From: 40CM-2-70-7 sp035505915
GTDB taxonomy: Bacteria; Gemmatimonadota; Gemmatimonadetes; Gemmatimonadales; GWC2-71-9
Assembly (NCBI GenBank): GCA_035505915.1
Contig: DATJQI010000018.1
Span: 1 to 49,788 of the forward strand
DNA length: 49,788 nt
Reading direction: 5' to 3'
The translations under genes were made by a program, and so were the position numbers. The stretch's first letter is position 1. Each line of letters opens with the position of its first letter. The notes below the pieces were generated by a model, which saw only the letters and a list, made by a program, of their open reading frames with translations, was not told where the DNA came from and searched no databases. This document shows positions 26,281 through 35,394 of the stretch, one piece after another.

Positions 26281-26309
26281 TTGACAGGATAAGGGGTGGG
26301 CCATACTGT
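26281..26309 (+). promoter_or_regulatory. Second putative promoter before pilM
   Basis: TTGACA (26281-26286) and TACTGT (26304-26309) are 17 bases apart; CATACT at 26302 is an alternative -10. Transcription would begin about 35 bases before the pilM ATG. Confidence 0.5.
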
Positions 26310-26349
26310 AGTTTGCCCTCGCCCCCTCTGTCCCTAACCCAAGGCGACT

Positions 26350-27402
26350 ATGGCCCTCTTGAGCTTCTTGGGCGGCAAAAAAACCTCGGTTGGGCTCGAT
26401 GTCGGCTCCGGCATCATCAAGCTGGTGGTCGTGGACCACTCCGGCGCCGAACCCGAGCTGATCAAGGTCGCCACCACGGAGGTGGCGACCGACGCCATCG
26501 TCGAGGGTGAAGTCATGGACCCCGGCATCGTGTCCGAGGCCATTCGGGGTCTGTTTGCCACCGCCGGAATCAAGCAGAAGGCGGTGGTGACGGCGGTGGG
26601 GGGCCGGGACGTCATCGTCAAGAAGATCCAGATGGACCGCATGAAAGAAGGGGACGCCCGCGAGGTCATCCGGTGGGAGGCCGAACAACACGTCCCCTTC
26701 GACATGGCCAACGTGGAGCTCGATTTCCAGATCCTGGACCCCGATGCCGAGGGGCTCCAGATGAACGTGCTCCTGGTGGCGGCCAAGCGGGAGCTGGTGG
26801 AGAGCCGGGTTTCCCTCCTGACCGAGGCGGGGCTCCAGCCGGCCATCATCGACGTGGACGCGTTCGCCATCCACAACGCCTTCGAGCTGAACCATCCCGA
26901 CGCGATGCAGGGGGTGGTCGGTTTGGTCAATATCGGGCACGAAGTCACCAATGTGAACATCCTGGAGGACGGGGTGCCCGTGCTGACCCGGGACTTGTCC
27001 GTGGGCACCCGGCGCTTCCGCGAAGACTTGCAGCGGGAGAAGGGTCTGTCGGCGGAAGACTCCGAGAAGACCGTGACCGGCGCGGTGCAGAGCGCCGACC
27101 TGGCCTCCTACGTCGAAGCCCGGGGGGAAGAAATCGCCGTCGGGGTGGAGCGGGCGGCCGCGTTCCTGGCGACCGCGTCCCGGTCCGCGTCGGGCCTGGC
27201 CCGCGTCTACACGTCGGGCGGCGGAGCGCGCATTCCGGGGCTCAACGAGACCCTGGCCACGCGGCTCAAGGTGCCGGTGGAGCTGGCGAGTCCGATCCAG
27301 CGGCTGGCGTACCGTCAGGACGTGTTCGAGACCGTCTCCGTGGATGAGATCGCACCCCTGCTCATGTTGTCGGTGGGCCTGGCGCTGAGGCGTGCTGCAT
27401 GA
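26350..27402 (+). CDS. pilM: PilM actin-like type IV pilus assembly protein
   Basis: The 350-residue protein has an ATG at 26350 with AAGGCGA upstream. The FtsA/actin fold is shown by VGLDVGSGIIKLVVVD (phosphate 1), the VTAVGGRDVIVKKI segment, VNIGHEVTNVNIL (phosphate 2) and TSGGGARIPGLNETL (adenosine motif). PilM is the cytoplasmic ring protein that binds the N-terminal tail of PilN and couples the ATPases to the envelope complex. It is the first gene of pilMNOPQ, with its stop overlapping pilN. Size matches the family. Confidence 0.95.
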   Translation: MALLSFLGGKKTSVGLDVGSGIIKLVVVDHSGAEPELIKVATTEVATDAIVEGEVMDPGIVSEAIRGLFATAGIKQKAVVTAVGGRDVIVKKIQMDRMKEGDAREVIRWEAEQHVPFDMANVELDFQILDPDAEGLQMNVLLVAAKRELVESRVSLLTEAGLQPAIIDVDAFAIHNAFELNHPDAMQGVVGLVNIGHEVTNVNILEDGVPVLTRDLSVGTRRFREDLQREKGLSAEDSEKTVTGAVQSADLASYVEARGEEIAVGVERAAAFLATASRSASGLARVYTSGGGARIPGLNETLATRLKVPVELASPIQRLAYRQDVFETVSVDEIAPLLMLSVGLALRRAA

Positions 27403-28106
27403 TCGAAGTCAATCTTCTACCCGGACTGAAGCGAAAGACCGCTGGGGGCGGGAGCAAGTTCAAGCTTCCGGACTTCAAGGCCATCGCCACGAGCATCAAG
27501 GATCCCTGGCTCATCGCGGCCGTGGTGGCCTGGGTGCTGATCGGCGCGCTGGTGACGGCCTTGTTCTTCCTCGACCGGGCCAAGCTGACGACCCTGGACG
27601 GCCGCGTCACCGCGGTGTCCCGCGACGCCCGCCGGTACAGCACCTTCGTGGAGCAGAAGCGCAACGCCGAGAAGGTGCGGGACTCGCTCGTGGTGCAGCT
27701 GAACGTGATCCGCCAGATCGACGCGCAGCGCTACGTGTGGCCGCACATCCTCGATCAGGTGACCAAGGCCCTGCCGCCCTACACCTGGCTGGCCGTCATG
27801 CAGCAGTCCGCGTCCGCCCCCCCGCCCCCGCCGGCGAACGGGCAGCGGCCCTCGGCTGACGATTCGGCCGCCGCCGCGAACGCCATCCGGGTGTCCCTGG
27901 ACGGCCGGACGGTGGACATCCAGGCCTATACCACGTTCCTGCGCCAGCTCGCCGCGTCCCCGTGGATCACGGAGGTGACGCCGGCGGCCTCGCAGACGGT
28001 GATGGAATCGGACCGGCCGGTGACCCAGTTCACGGTGTCGTTCAAGTTCAAGCAGGCGGACTCGGTCTACATCCGCACGGTTCCGCTCGTGCAGTCGGTG
28101 AGGTAG
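27399..28106 (+). CDS. pilN: PilN inner-membrane alignment protein
   Basis: The 235-residue protein begins MIEVNLLPG, the conserved PilN motif that docks into PilM. One membrane helix follows (about 38-60, LIAAVVAWVLIGALVTALFF), then a coiled-coil segment (about 60-105) and a periplasmic ferredoxin-like domain. A Pro/Ala-rich loop (APPPPPANGQ) near 140 interrupts the domain. It pairs with PilO to link PilM to PilP and the secretin. ATGA overlap with pilM. Confidence 0.92.
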   Translation: MIEVNLLPGLKRKTAGGGSKFKLPDFKAIATSIKDPWLIAAVVAWVLIGALVTALFFLDRAKLTTLDGRVTAVSRDARRYSTFVEQKRNAEKVRDSLVVQLNVIRQIDAQRYVWPHILDQVTKALPPYTWLAVMQQSASAPPPPPANGQRPSADDSAAAANAIRVSLDGRTVDIQAYTTFLRQLAASPWITEVTPAASQTVMESDRPVTQFTVSFKFKQADSVYIRTVPLVQSVR

Positions 28107-28109
28107 GCC

Positions 28110-28727
28110 ATGGCCCTCGGCATTCCGAAAGACCAGCGCTCGCAGCTGATGCTGATGCTGATCCTCGTCGCCGGCGGCGCGGGCTACGTGTACTGGAACT
28201 ACAAGCACACGCCCGACGCCGACAACATCGCCAAGATGCAGCATCAGGTGGATTCGCTGCAGCAGGTGGTGGACAAAGCGAAGGCCGACCTGGCCAACGG
28301 GACCGTGGAGGACCTGCGCCGGAAGGTGGACGAGTACCAGGCCGACCTGGTGCTGATGCGGCAGCTCGTGCCCGAAAAGAACGAGGTGCCCAACCTCCTG
28401 GACGACATCTCGACCAAGATGAAGATCCGCGGCGTGACGATGCAGCAATTCGCGCCGCTGTCGGTGGACCAGGGGTCGCCCTTCGACACCTACCAGTACC
28501 GGCTGCAGATCTACGGCCACTACGACCAGATCGGCGAGTTCCTGGCCGACATCGCCAGCATGCCGCGGATCGTGGTGCCCCAGAACGTGATCCTGAAGCC
28601 GGCGGCGCAGGGCGCCGCCCGGATGGTGGGCGATACGCTGGGCGGCCTGCTCGAGGCGGACTTCACCATCCGCACCTACGTCAAGTCGCAGGCGCCTCCG
28701 CCCAAGAAGGGGACCGGGAAAAGCTAA
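28110..28727 (+). CDS. pilO: PilO inner-membrane alignment protein
   Basis: The 205-residue protein has a short cytoplasmic start, one membrane helix (about 12-30), a coiled coil (about 38-85, MQHQVDSLQQVVDKAKADL) and a ferredoxin-like periplasmic domain with FDTYQYRLQIYGHYDQIGEF, typical of PilO. It forms heterodimers with PilN. It begins three bases after the pilN stop, and its TAA overlaps the pilP ATG. Confidence 0.93.
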   Translation: MALGIPKDQRSQLMLMLILVAGGAGYVYWNYKHTPDADNIAKMQHQVDSLQQVVDKAKADLANGTVEDLRRKVDEYQADLVLMRQLVPEKNEVPNLLDDISTKMKIRGVTMQQFAPLSVDQGSPFDTYQYRLQIYGHYDQIGEFLADIASMPRIVVPQNVILKPAAQGAARMVGDTLGGLLEADFTIRTYVKSQAPPPKKGTGKS

Positions 28728-29152
28728 TGAACGCCACCCGGATGCTTCCGCTCGCGCTGCTCGTGGCCGCGCCGCTCGCGGCCCAGACTCCGGCCGGCCG
28801 GGACTCGACCGGCAAGGACACGTCGTCCGTCACGCTCCTCCGCGAGGTCTTCTCGTACGAGGGCGGCGGGCGCGATCCGTTCGCCTCGCTGCTCCGCTCG
28901 GGCGACGTGCGGCCGCTGATGGGGGACCTCCGGCTCCTCGCCATCTACTTCGACGGGCAATACCCGGGCCGGAGCGTCGCGGTGCTGCGCGACATCACGA
29001 CCCAGAAGCGCTACCAGGTGAAGCCCGGTGAGATCCTGGGCCGGCTCAAGGTGACCCAGATCAGACCGCGCGACATCACGTTTACCGTGCAGGAATTCGG
29101 GTTCGAGCACCAGGAGACCCTGTCGCTCGCCAAGCAGGAGGAGAACCAATGA
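28727..29152 (+). CDS. pilP: PilP-like periplasmic pilus protein with Sec signal, not a lipoprotein
   Basis: The 141-residue protein starts at ATG 28727, one base shared with the pilO stop. It has a cleavable signal (MLPLALLVAAPLAA, then QTPAG). The mature part has YEGGGRDPFASLL and a beta domain with LRLLAIYFDGQYPGRSVAVLRD and VKPGEILGRLKVTQI, which match PilP. Proteobacterial PilP proteins are lipoproteins, but here there is no lipobox Cys and the mature N-terminus would be Gln. It should bridge PilNO and the secretin PilQ. The annotation rests on order and the GRDPF motif more than on overall similarity. Confidence 0.82.
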   Translation: MNATRMLPLALLVAAPLAAQTPAGRDSTGKDTSSVTLLREVFSYEGGGRDPFASLLRSGDVRPLMGDLRLLAIYFDGQYPGRSVAVLRDITTQKRYQVKPGEILGRLKVTQIRPRDITFTVQEFGFEHQETLSLAKQEENQ

Positions 29153-31056
29153 AGCGCATCGCTGCCCTCGCCGCCGCCCTGATCGTCGCGGTGGCCCCCC
29201 AGCTCCCGGCCTCTCGACCGGCCGGAGACGGCGAAGTGCGGGGCGTGAGCGTCCTCCCGGCGGCCGGCAAGGTCTCGGTGGTCATCGACCTCCGCGGCGC
29301 GGTCCAGGTCCAGGACTTCACGCTCGCCAATCCGGCCCGGCTGGTCCTCGATCTCGAGGGCGCCCGCCTGACCGGTCCCTCGGTGCTCTACGACGGCCAG
29401 AACCGCGGCGGGATCAAGAACATCCGCTACGCGCAGTTCCGGCCCGACGTGGTCCGGGTGGTGATCGACCTCGACGCCGCCAAGGACTATCACATCGACC
29501 GGGGCGACGCCCAGGTGACGGTGTCCTTCGGCGCCGACCGCACCAGCTTCGACGCGTGGAGCAGCCAATACGCGGCCGCGCCCGCGCCGGCGGTTCAGCC
29601 GCCGGTCGCCGGCGGAGACGCGCCCGCCGCCCGCGTCACGACGCCGGCCGCCACCAGTCCGGCGGCGGTGGACCAGTTCCTCGCGACGCACAAGGCCGAG
29701 GCCGAGCAGTCGCAGGCCCCGCGGATCACGGTCCAGTGGGACAAGGCCGACATCGCGGACGTCGCCGCGGGCTTCGCCGCGTTCTCGGGCCGCACCATCG
29801 TGGTGGGGAAGAACATCCAGGGGACGGTGTCGGCGGAAATCAAGAATCAGCCGTGGGACCTGGCCTTCCAGGCCATCCTCGAGTCCCAGGGCCTCGCGTG
29901 GCAGCCGCTGCCGGGCGGGATCATCAACGTCGTGAACAAGGCCGACCTGGCCAAGGCGGACTCGACCGTGCCGGTCGACACCCGCCTGGTCCGCATCAAC
30001 TACGCCCGGGCTATGGCGCTGCAGGGCGCGGTGGCCTCGATCCTCACCAAGCGCGGCGCCGTGGTGGCGGACACCACGAACAACGCCCTGGTGATCACCG
30101 ACGTGCAGTCGCGCATCGATCAGGACGTGGCGTTCGTGCAGGCGCTCGACGTGCGCACGCCGCAGGTGTCGATCCAGGCGAAGATCATCTTCGTCGACCG
30201 GACCGACGCCGAGGACATGGGCATCAAGTACGATCTGGGCACGGGCTCGGGATGCTTGCTCACCGGGGCCCACCCCTGCCAGTTCTTCAACCAGCTGGTG
30301 CAGCGGCCCGACCCGTCGACCCTGAAGCCGGTCGACACCAACGGGGACGGCGTGCCCGACGCGGTGGTGGCCACCGGGACCCTGCCGGCCGATCAGACGG
30401 TGGTGGACCTGGGCGGCAACGCCCTCTCGGCGCTCGGCAACGCCGGCCAGGAAGTCATCAATCCGGCGCTGCAGCTGATCTTCTCGACCGCCGTGGGGAA
30501 CTTCAACCTCACGTCGTTCGTCGAGGCCCTGCAGACCGTCGAGCTGGCCGACCTCCAGGCCGAGCCGTCGGTGACCACGGTGGACAATCACACGGCCGAG
30601 GTCCTGGTGGGCGACAAGGTGCCCCTCCGGACCATCGACCTGGGCTCGCAGGGAACCGCCTCCGGAAGCGCCGCGCCCCGCGCCACGGTGACGTTCCAGC
30701 AGACCGGTATCGATCTCAAGGTGACGCCGCACGTCACCGCCAACCGGCAGATCCTGATGGAAGTCCACGCCGAGAATTCGAGCGTGAAGACCGCGCCGGT
30801 GGACATCGGATTCACGTTCCAAACGCAACAGGCCGACAACCAGATCCTGGTCAACGACGGTGAAACGGCCGTCATCGGCGGGCTGACGGTGACGAACGTC
30901 ACGGTGAGCAAGTCGGGAATCCCGTTCCTTGTGGACCTGCCCATTCTGGGCAAGCTGTTCGGGTTCACCTCGCAGAGCGAGGAGCGGCGCGACCTGCTGA
31001 TCCTGATTACGCCGCACATCATCGACGACCTGGCGACCAGCAGCACCGGGAACTGA
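29149..31056 (+). CDS. pilQ: PilQ type IV pilus secretin
   Basis: The 635-residue protein has a signal peptide (about 1-24) and one AMIN domain (about 28-130, VVIDLRGAVQVQDFTLANP), which binds peptidoglycan. A Pro/Ala linker follows, then N0/STN and N1 parts (about 180-330, ADIADVAAGFAAFSGRTIVVG) and the secretin core (about 380-630). The core has LQAEPSVTTVDNHTAEV, DLKVTPHVTANRQILM, NDGETAVIGGL and the closing VDLPILGKLFGF. It forms the outer-membrane gate for the pilus. Its ATG overlaps pilP. The lipoprotein gene 13 bases downstream is probably in the same transcript. Confidence 0.96.
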   Translation: MKRIAALAAALIVAVAPQLPASRPAGDGEVRGVSVLPAAGKVSVVIDLRGAVQVQDFTLANPARLVLDLEGARLTGPSVLYDGQNRGGIKNIRYAQFRPDVVRVVIDLDAAKDYHIDRGDAQVTVSFGADRTSFDAWSSQYAAAPAPAVQPPVAGGDAPAARVTTPAATSPAAVDQFLATHKAEAEQSQAPRITVQWDKADIADVAAGFAAFSGRTIVVGKNIQGTVSAEIKNQPWDLAFQAILESQGLAWQPLPGGIINVVNKADLAKADSTVPVDTRLVRINYARAMALQGAVASILTKRGAVVADTTNNALVITDVQSRIDQDVAFVQALDVRTPQVSIQAKIIFVDRTDAEDMGIKYDLGTGSGCLLTGAHPCQFFNQLVQRPDPSTLKPVDTNGDGVPDAVVATGTLPADQTVVDLGGNALSALGNAGQEVINPALQLIFSTAVGNFNLTSFVEALQTVELADLQAEPSVTTVDNHTAEVLVGDKVPLRTIDLGSQGTASGSAAPRATVTFQQTGIDLKVTPHVTANRQILMEVHAENSSVKTAPVDIGFTFQTQQADNQILVNDGETAVIGGLTVTNVTVSKSGIPFLVDLPILGKLFGFTSQSEERRDLLILITPHIIDDLATSSTGN

Positions 31057-31069
31057 GGCGGGGGCGCAT

Positions 31070-33580
31070 ATGCGGGCAGGACGGAACGTGAGGCGGATCT
31101 TGGCCGTGGCCCTGGCGGGCGCGGCGCTCGGCGCGTGCGAAACGGCGTCGAACACGGGCGGCATCTCGCGCGACAACGTCGCGCCGCGGCTGACGCTCAC
31201 GACCGCCAGCGATACCCAGAACGTCGCGAGCGGGCTCACGTTCAACGTGTCCGCCACCGACAACGTCGCGCTCGACAGCATCGACCTGACGTTCAGCGTC
31301 GGCTTCGTCGCGACCAAGGACACCGGCTTCACCGGCACCGTCCAGTCGGCGAGTTACGCCGTGACCGTCACCGCCGCCCAGCTGGCGGGCGCGGGCGGGC
31401 AGATCCTGGTCGTCGGCACCGCCCGGGACGGCGCCGGCAACCGGTCCCGGCCCGACACCATCAGCATCTTCCTGGTCAACAATCAGGCCCTGGCGGTCTC
31501 GCTGCTCGCGCCCACCGCGGGCGCCCTGGCCGGCACCAACACCTACATCCCCATCACGGTGAAGGGCGTCCAGCAGGTCGGCGGCATGCGGCGTCTCGGC
31601 TGGACCATCGCGGGCGCCGGAACCGCCACGACCGGCGACTCGGTCACCTACTCCTCGCCGTTCCAGGATTCCATGACCTTCCCGGATTCGGTGAAAGTCA
31701 CGGGGGCGAGCGGACAGTTCACGGTCGTGGGCTTCGGCATCGACTCGGCGGGCCGCCGCGGCGTCAGCGCGCCGGTGACCGTCACCATTCAGTCGACCGC
31801 CAACGACACCACGCCCCCGTCGGTGGCGCAGGCCGTGCCGCTGCGGGCGGAAGCGGTGGACAGCATCACGATTCACGCGACCGACATCAGCGCCATCGGC
31901 CGGGTGGGCTTCGTGGTCACCGACCTGAGCGGGAACGTGATCGGCGGGGATTCGCTCAACTTCGGCGGCGCTACCTCCGACCGCCTGGTGACGATGAGCT
32001 TGAAGCTCACCGGCATCGCGGTGTTCCCGACGCAGGTCGTGGTGCAGGCCTTCGCGATCGACAACTCGCCCGCCAAGAACCGCGGCGTCACCAGCCAGGT
32101 GTTCGGCACCCCGGCCAAGCCCGGGGCGGCGAACCAGCGGGCCGACACCCTGACCATCGTGGCCGGCCGCACCTTCCCGCTGCCGGCGGGTGGGCAGATC
32201 GGCGACGCGATCTTCAACAAGAACACGAACGAGGTCTACCTCTCCAACACCGCGTTGTCGCGGCTCGAGATCTTCCAGGTCGCGAACAGCACGTTCGTGG
32301 CGGCCGGAATCCCGGTCGCGGGTCCGCAGCCGGTGGGCCTGGCGCTCTGGCCGGTGGACACGCTCGGCAACTACCAGGACACCGTGGTGGTCGCCAACTC
32401 GGGCGGCACCGAGCTGTCCATGGTCGACGTGCGGCCCGGCGTGCGCACCCTGGCCTGGCGCCAGCCGCTGCCGAACTTCGTGATCGAGAAGTATCAGACC
32501 GTGAACGTGGGCGGGTTCTACGAAGCCCAGATCACGTACTACGACGTGTCGGACCGCCCGCAGTATGTCGGCACCGTGTGCCGGCCCGCCGGCGGGACCG
32601 CCTGCGACCAGGCCGACTCGGTCTTCGCGATCTACTCCACCACGCCCACGGTATCGAGCTCCGATCCGTTCAGCGGCCGGGCCACGCTCCGGATGGAGAA
32701 GCTGACCTCCAATCCGGCCAAGTACTTCGGGCACCTGTTCTGGGAAATCGGCGGTCAGACGTCGGGGTCCACCTCCGATACCCTGCGGGTCGAGGAGCTC
32801 CGGAGCAACGTGTCCAGCGTGATCCTCTCGGCCTGCGAGGGCGTCACCATCGACTTCTCGAGCTTCGGGCTCGGGGATTCCACCTTCGTCCGGAACTCGG
32901 GGAACTTCACCCACGGCTTCATGGGCGAGGGCGGGAACATCACCACGCAGTTCGCCCGGGTGATGAGCTACACCGCCACGCGCGCGCTCGTGCAGGGCGC
33001 GGGCACGTTCCGGACCTGCAAGACCTCCCCGGACACCAGCGCGTTCGGGCCGGTCGACGCGGGCGACAACGACGTGGACTTCGGCATGAGCCCGGCGTTC
33101 CAGGTGTCGGACTTCATCTCGAACACCGGCATCAAGATTTCGTCCATCGCGACCAACTTCAACGGCCTGACCAACGCGGTCCGCGCCGACTCGATCTACT
33201 TCCTGGACCAGAACCTCCGCCTGGCGGTGACCGCGGCGGCGCCCGTGGGCGCCTCCGGGATGGACATGAACTACAACCACGCGTTCGCGCCGTTCGGCAC
33301 CTGCCCGCCCTGCGGCGGCGCCGGAAACCCGAACGACCGCATCATCTTCGCGGCGCAGCCCGACGGCAACATCTCGGTCTTCGACACCTTCCACGGCACC
33401 CAGCTGAGCTCGATCCCGCTCCGCGACCCGATCATCGGTCCGCTGCGGGTGGCCAAGGACGCGCTGGGCAACCAGCTGCTCTTCGGGATCACGGCCCGCG
33501 GTCTCGTGATGGTCGCGCTGCCGACCGTCGTGAACCCGCTGCCGTCCCCACGGCTGATCCGAGCGGCGGCCCGGAAATGA
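31070..33580 (+). CDS. Large lipoprotein with Ig-like repeats and a propeller-like region, function unknown
   Basis: The 836-residue protein has a lipoprotein signal (ALAGAALGAC, Cys24). The N-terminal half looks like a series of Ig/Big-type domains: VAPRLTLTTASD...ATDNVALDSIDLTFSV, SLLAPTAGALAGTN, DTTPPSVAQAV. From about residue 370 there are repeats resembling YVTN/NHL propeller blades (GDAIFNKNTNEVYLSN, VGLALWPVDTLGNYQDTVVVAN, and a last blade IIFAAQPDGNISVFDT). Cysteines occur in CRPAGGTACD, ACEGV and CPPCGG. I do not recognise a named family. Its position directly behind pilQ, with a terminator after it, suggests an outer-membrane or surface partner of the pilus, for example an adhesin or secretin accessory. 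Confidence 0.65.
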   Translation: MRAGRNVRRILAVALAGAALGACETASNTGGISRDNVAPRLTLTTASDTQNVASGLTFNVSATDNVALDSIDLTFSVGFVATKDTGFTGTVQSASYAVTVTAAQLAGAGGQILVVGTARDGAGNRSRPDTISIFLVNNQALAVSLLAPTAGALAGTNTYIPITVKGVQQVGGMRRLGWTIAGAGTATTGDSVTYSSPFQDSMTFPDSVKVTGASGQFTVVGFGIDSAGRRGVSAPVTVTIQSTANDTTPPSVAQAVPLRAEAVDSITIHATDISAIGRVGFVVTDLSGNVIGGDSLNFGGATSDRLVTMSLKLTGIAVFPTQVVVQAFAIDNSPAKNRGVTSQVFGTPAKPGAANQRADTLTIVAGRTFPLPAGGQIGDAIFNKNTNEVYLSNTALSRLEIFQVANSTFVAAGIPVAGPQPVGLALWPVDTLGNYQDTVVVANSGGTELSMVDVRPGVRTLAWRQPLPNFVIEKYQTVNVGGFYEAQITYYDVSDRPQYVGTVCRPAGGTACDQADSVFAIYSTTPTVSSSDPFSGRATLRMEKLTSNPAKYFGHLFWEIGGQTSGSTSDTLRVEELRSNVSSVILSACEGVTIDFSSFGLGDSTFVRNSGNFTHGFMGEGGNITTQFARVMSYTATRALVQGAGTFRTCKTSPDTSAFGPVDAGDNDVDFGMSPAFQVSDFISNTGIKISSIATNFNGLTNAVRADSIYFLDQNLRLAVTAAAPVGASGMDMNYNHAFAPFGTCPPCGGAGNPNDRIIFAAQPDGNISVFDTFHGTQLSSIPLRDPIIGPLRVAKDALGNQLLFGITARGLVMVALPTVVNPLPSPRLIRAAARK

Positions 33581-33614
33581 GGGCAGCCGCCCGGTGAGCC
33601 GACGCCTCTGGGAA

Positions 33615-33641
33615 GCGAGCCCGACAATCCGTCGGGCTCGC
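33615..33641 (+). terminator. Hairpin closing the pilM-Q-lipoprotein unit
   Basis: A perfect 11-bp stem (GCGAGCCCGAC / GTCGGGCTCGC) with an AATCC loop lies between the lipoprotein and aroC. Only a weak T content follows, so termination may be partial. Confidence 0.65.
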
Positions 33642-33664
33642 GCGTTATGGGCGCCGGGGGTCCG

Positions 33665-34843
33665 GTGACCCTGCGCTTCACCACGGCGGGCGAAAGCCAC
33701 GGCCGGGGGCTGGTCGCGGTGCTCGAAGGGATGCCGGCCGGCCTGCGCATCGCGGCCGCCGACGTGGACGGGGAACTGAAGCGCCGCATGGGTGGTTACG
33801 GACGCGGCGCCCGGATGAAGATCGAGTCGGACCACATCGAGTGGCTGGCCGGCGTCCGCGCCGGCGAGACCCTCGGCTCCCCCATCGCGATGCTCGTCTG
33901 GAACCGCGACTGGGAGCACTGGCAGGACGTGATGGCCCCCGAGGCCGACGCGCCCGGCGCGGAACGGCGCCGGCAGGTGACCCGGCCCCGGCCCGGACAC
34001 GCCGATCTGGTGGGCGTGATGAAGTTCGACCGCACCGACGCGCGGGACATCCTGGAGCGGGCCAGCGCGCGCGAAACGGTGGCCCGCGTGGCCTGCGGCG
34101 CGGTCTGCAAGATCCTGCTGGCCCAGTTCGGCGTGGAGATCGGCTCCCACGTGGCCGAGCTGGGCGGCGTGGTGGCAAAGCTGCCGGGCGCGCTCCCCAC
34201 CCCCCTCAACCCGGCCGCCGACGGCTCGCCGGTGCGGTGCCTGGACCCGGAGGCCGAACGGGAGATGGTCGCCCGGATCGACGCCGCCAAGGCCGCGGGG
34301 GACACGCTGGGGGGCATCGTGGAGGTCGTGGCCCGGGGCGTGCCGGTCGGGCTGGGCTCGCACGTGTCCTGGGACACCAAGCTGGACGGCCGCCTGGCCC
34401 AGGCGCTGATGTCCATTCCCGCGGTGAAGGGCGTGGAGCTCGGCCTGGGGTTCGAAGCGGCCCGGCGGAAGGGCTCGGAGGTGCACGACGAAATCCTGCC
34501 CGGGCTGGCGCGCGGCACCAACCGCGCCGGCGGCACGGAGGGCGGGATGACCACCGGCGAGCCGGTGACCGTGCGGGTGGCGATGAAGCCGATCTCGACC
34601 TTGATGCAGCCGCTCAAGACGGTCGACTTGAAGACGGGCACCGCCGCGGCGGCGCAGTCGGAACGGTCGGATGTGACCGCGGTGCCGGCCCTGGGGGTCA
34701 TTGCGGAAGCGATGGTCGCGCTGGTGCTGGCGCACGCGATGCGGGAAAAGTTCGGCGGGGACGCGTTGAGCGAGATGCGCCGCAACTGGGAGGGCTACGT
34801 CGCCCAGCTGGCGGCGCGGATGACACGGGGGGCCGCGTCATGA
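33665..34843 (+). CDS. aroC: Chorismate synthase
   Basis: The enzyme converts 5-enolpyruvylshikimate 3-phosphate to chorismate using reduced FMN, the last shared step of aromatic biosynthesis. The protein of 392 residues begins VTLRFTTAGESHGRGL. I choose GTG 33665, six bases after a GGGGG stretch, over ATG 33647, which sits 5 bases behind a terminator stem. Signatures include TAGESHG, GGYGRGARMKIE, RPGHADLVGVMKF and DARDILERASARETVARV. The late basic/acidic motif GGTEGGMTTGEPV is also present. The aroK ATG overlaps its stop, giving a two-gene shikimate-pathway unit. Confidence 0.96.
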   Translation: MTLRFTTAGESHGRGLVAVLEGMPAGLRIAAADVDGELKRRMGGYGRGARMKIESDHIEWLAGVRAGETLGSPIAMLVWNRDWEHWQDVMAPEADAPGAERRRQVTRPRPGHADLVGVMKFDRTDARDILERASARETVARVACGAVCKILLAQFGVEIGSHVAELGGVVAKLPGALPTPLNPAADGSPVRCLDPEAEREMVARIDAAKAAGDTLGGIVEVVARGVPVGLGSHVSWDTKLDGRLAQALMSIPAVKGVELGLGFEAARRKGSEVHDEILPGLARGTNRAGGTEGGMTTGEPVTVRVAMKPISTLMQPLKTVDLKTGTAAAAQSERSDVTAVPALGVIAEAMVALVLAHAMREKFGGDALSEMRRNWEGYVAQLAARMTRGAAS

Positions 34844-35358
34844 AGAAGCACATCGTGCTGGTGGGATTGCCCGGCTCGGGGAAAACCACGGTCGGCCGGC
34901 TGGTCGCGGATCAGTTGAAAGCCGGGTTCGTGGACGTGGACGCGATCCTGGTTCGGCGCGAAGGGAAGCCCATCACGATGATCTTCGCCGAGAAAGGCGA
35001 GCCGGCGTTCCGCGCCCTCGAGCGGCAGGAGATGGAGAACGCCCTGAAGCTGGTGCCGTCGGTCATCGCCCCGGGGGGCGGCTGGGCCGCGCAGCCCGGC
35101 GCCATCGCCGGTGCGAAGGCCGGGGCGTTCGTGGTGTATCTGAAGACCAAGCCCGAGACCGCGGCTGAGCGGGCGACCCCGCAGGGAACCCGTCCGTTGT
35201 TATTGGGGGAGGACCCCGTGGAGCGGATGCGAGGTCTCCTGAAGGAGCGCGAGTCGGCGTATCTCCAAGCGGACGCGAAAGTTGAGACCGACAGGAGAAC
35301 GGCGGCGCAGGTGGCGTCGGACGTCTTCTCACTTGCGCGGACCGGGGCGGGTTGGTGA
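34840..35358 (+). CDS. aroK: Shikimate kinase
   Basis: The 172-residue protein has an ATGA overlap with aroC. Walker A is GLPGSGKTT (residues 9-17), followed by FVDVDAIL (shikimate-binding Asp), FRALERQEM and the family APGGGW motif. The LID-like region has RPLLLGEDP, and RESAYLQADAKVETD lies near the end. It phosphorylates shikimate at the 3-position with ATP, two steps before AroC. Length is typical. Confidence 0.93.
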   Translation: MKKHIVLVGLPGSGKTTVGRLVADQLKAGFVDVDAILVRREGKPITMIFAEKGEPAFRALERQEMENALKLVPSVIAPGGGWAAQPGAIAGAKAGAFVVYLKTKPETAAERATPQGTRPLLLGEDPVERMRGLLKERESAYLQADAKVETDRRTAAQVASDVFSLARTGAGW

Positions 35359-35394
35359 ACGTGCCTTCCCCCCGCATTGACGAAAGGTTGATCG

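Noticed and set aside
33647..33649. ATG as start of aroC
   Set aside because: It lies five bases behind a perfect 11-bp hairpin. GTG 33665 has a better ribosome site and matches the usual AroC N-terminus.
31019..34735. A 1238-codon minus-strand frame opposite the lipoprotein and aroC
   Set aside because: It spans two unrelated plus-strand genes and a terminator, with low-complexity composition.
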